From NCBI RefSeq assembly GCF_000149955.1, contig NC_030989.1:2799839-2863838 (forward strand): DNA of 64,000 nt, given 5' to 3'. The first letter of the stretch is position 1; each line of letters starts with the position of its first letter. Shown in pieces: positions 62,396 through 64,000 of the stretch. The stretch comes from Fusarium oxysporum f. sp. lycopersici 4287 (Eukaryota > Ascomycota > Sordariomycetes > Hypocreales > Nectriaceae). The translations under genes and the position numbers were made by a program. The notes below the pieces were generated by a model. The model searched no databases. It was given only the letters and a program-made list of their open reading frames with translations, and was not told the DNA's origin.

Positions 62396-63436
62396 CTACT
62401 TGAACAGGTGCTTGTTCACCGGCGTAATAGCATCCTTCCCTTCCAACACAGCCATAACATTCTCCATAGCCAATCTCTCAAACCCAATCGACGTATCAAG
62501 TGCACCGCCAGCAGTATGGCACGTCAAAGTTGCATTCCTCATCTTCTGCAACCTCGGATTCGGTCTCGGCTCATCCTCAAAAACGTCCAAGCCCACTGCA
62601 AACAAGTGTCCAGAATCCATGGAGTCAGCCACAGCTTCTTCGTCTACCAAACTCCCGCGTGCAACGTTAACAAGTCGTGATCCTTTCTTCATCTTAGATA
62701 TCTCCTCCCGGCCAAGAATCTTGTTTCCACCTGCACCGGGGGCAGCTATGACGATACAGTCGGCGATGGCAAGCATGTCTTCCAGCTTGGGGTAGTTTGT
62801 TGCTTCGATAGCTGCTTCTTGCTCTGGCGGTTTGGGGAAGGGGTCGTAATATGCAATGCGCATACCAAGAGCCTTATGAGTCTTGAGAGCAATCTGGTAT
62901 CCAATGTTGCCAAGACCAATTATCCCCAGAGTGTGGCCGCGAGGGTTGGATGCTGTGAGTTGCGTATGAGCATGTGCATCTCGAAACTCCTCTTCACTGC
63001 CTCTCGCAGCCATATTACTCCACTGCATATTCCTAAACACAGAAATGATATGGTAAAGCGCCATGTCAGAAACAGCCTCAGTCGAAGCAGCTGCTCCATT
63101 ACAATAAAGGATACGGTTTTCGACCATGATGTCAACATCAGCCCAGTCATATCCAGCACCAGCTGATGCGTAAACCTTCATGGACTTGGGCAAGAGTGGA
63201 ATTAGTTCTTTGTCCCAGCGTCCCATTTCACCACCTGTGATCCAAAAGGGTCGCATGACAGCATGAAAATCGCCCCATTTCTTCTGGTGAAGAGCTTCGA
63301 GGAAAGCACCGCGTTGGCGTTCTTCCGCCGAGGGGCGGATGATGGTGAATTTTGACTCAAGCTTCTTGTAGAGATCGTGGTTGTACTTGATTGGGTCGCC
63401 AATATGGAGGACTATGGGATTTTCGGCTGAAGGCAT
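62396..63436 (-). CDS. D-isomer-specific 2-hydroxyacid dehydrogenase
   Basis: Single exon, 346 residues from the ATG at 63436 (the longer frame starts with TTG). These NAD(P)H enzymes reduce 2-oxo acids to D-2-hydroxy acids. Seen: VYASAGAGYDWADVDIMVEN, NGAAASTEAVSDMALYHI (substrate loop), HTLGIIGLGNIGYQIALKTH (Rossmann loop near residue 170), NVARGSLVDEEAVADSM with the catalytic Arg region, VGLDVFEDEPRPNP with the catalytic Glu and CHTAGG with the catalytic His. Length and motif order are standard for the glyoxylate/hydroxypyruvate reductase-like fungal group. No targeting signal. Intact; substrate not determinable. Confidence 0.94.
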   Translation of the reverse strand: MPSAENPIVLHIGDPIKYNHDLYKKLESKFTIIRPSAEERQRGAFLEALHQKKWGDFHAVMRPFWITGGEMGRWDKELIPLLPKSMKVYASAGAGYDWADVDIMVENRILYCNGAAASTEAVSDMALYHIISVFRNMQWSNMAARGSEEEFRDAHAHTQLTASNPRGHTLGIIGLGNIGYQIALKTHKALGMRIAYYDPFPKPPEQEAAIEATNYPKLEDMLAIADCIVIAAPGAGGNKILGREEISKMKKGSRLVNVARGSLVDEEAVADSMDSGHLFAVGLDVFEDEPRPNPRLQKMRNATLTCHTAGGALDTSIGFERLAMENVMAVLEGKDAITPVNKHLFK

Positions 63437-64000
63437 AATGAGATCTGAAGAGACAATGTCTGAAGGTTGGGGTATGGTTCTCAAGAGATCCCCCGGCACT
63501 TTTGTCAAAGCAGGTATATAAATGATACAAACACAAGAACAGAATCAATAATCTGGGGCCATTATCGATCTTCGCTCCGAGCTCTCCATATTCCCCGCGT
63601 CTTCCTTCCAGTATCTCCTCCCATGCAGGTCGGATGTCGCCACTACTACATGAGAATTACCAATACAACTCGCTCATCTCCTTGGCTCGGCTACATACAA
63701 CAAACGTCCCTCCTAGCACATCTCACTCATCGGATAACGGCTCGGAATGTTCTTGGATTGGTTCAAGTTGAAGATCTACATGATTCATGGGGTTACGTTG
63801 CAAGGTTTATTTCCCCGCTCGTCTTGGTTTCCCCAGACTATCTCCCCCGTACCCCAGGTTCTGGTCGTGGAGTTCTCGGCAAGAAATGCGATGCTTGGTC
63901 TGGGCAGGCTGATGGGGTTAATAAATACGCCTGAAAAGGTCTCTCAAATTTCGTTGTTGATTAGTGTAATTTTGTGATCAATTTATTAACAGAATTGTCT
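63437..64000. other. window end, no supported gene
   Basis: 564 bp upstream of the 2-hydroxyacid dehydrogenase: its promoter plus sequence without recognisable coding content. A neighbouring gene may begin beyond the window. Confidence 0.4.

Noticed and set aside
63467..63977. Plus-strand ORFs at the window end
   Set aside because: Overlap the promoter of the 2-hydroxyacid dehydrogenase, no domain, one starts at a non-supported codon.

Overview
The window reads as nuclear DNA of a filamentous ascomycete, most likely a Fusarium-type member of the Hypocreales. Genes are monocistronic. Nearly all introns are 45-63 nt, with GTAAGT/GTATGT-like donors and CTAAC/CTGAC branch sites. The protein families are typically fungal: a Zn2Cys6 regulator, a bZIP/DUF3425 regulator, 2EXR and F-box proteins, STAND-like proteins, maltose-permease and Dal5-type transporters, Mid2-like surface proteins and a peroxisomal acyl-CoA oxidase. 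The genus is inference. No rRNA, tRNA or CRISPR was recognised, and there is one assembly gap (48096-48505).

Layout: 0-8.5 kb holds an F-box gene, a broken ankyrin gene, a zinc alcohol dehydrogenase and two RNase H-like loci (one frameshifted, one a relic). 8.5-18.3 kb holds an Asn/Gly-repeat secreted protein, two surface-type proteins, and a short-chain dehydrogenase divergent from a Zn2Cys6 regulator that faces a cyclase-family hydrolase, possibly a small catabolic module. 18.3-21 kb is gene-poor. 21-24.5 kb encodes a 1098-residue protein joining a STAND-type N-terminal domain, TPR-like repeats and a degenerate Hsp70/actin-like domain. 24.8-32 kb holds a broken aldehyde dehydrogenase, a Gfo/Idh/MocA oxidoreductase, a GNA1-like acetyltransferase and an alpha-glucoside-type permease. 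32.7-41 kb holds a P450 relic, a two-module secreted protein interrupted by a 759-bp hAT-type MITE with a perfect 8-bp target duplication, a metallo-beta-lactamase, a bZIP regulator and a second dehydrogenase. 41.5-53.8 kb holds a thioredoxin-like protein, a NACHT-like NTPase fused to a formylglycine-generating-enzyme (C-type-lectin fold) domain, a Dal5-type permease, a bacterial-type family-5 solute-binding protein, a monocarboxylate-type permease, a 2EXR pseudogene and an AIM6-like phosphodiesterase. 53.8-57.4 kb is repeat territory with a 1.3-kb retroposed element between 16-bp duplications. 57.4-63.4 kb looks conserved: acyl-CoA oxidase, alpha/beta hydrolase (one internal stop), GST and a D-2-hydroxyacid dehydrogenase.

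Two themes stand out. First, two unusual putative innate-immunity-type proteins (STAND-N/TPR/Hsp70-like and NACHT-like/FGE) sit in an accessory-looking region with ankyrin, F-box and 2EXR genes or remnants; their immune role is inference from architecture. Second, gene decay is heavy: at least eight loci are broken. Every premature stop for which an ancestral codon can be proposed fits C-to-T at CpA or its complement, compatible with old repeat-induced point mutation; the TGA in the P450 relic does not fit. Exon coordinates were worked out by hand from splice signals, reading phase and protein-family continuity.
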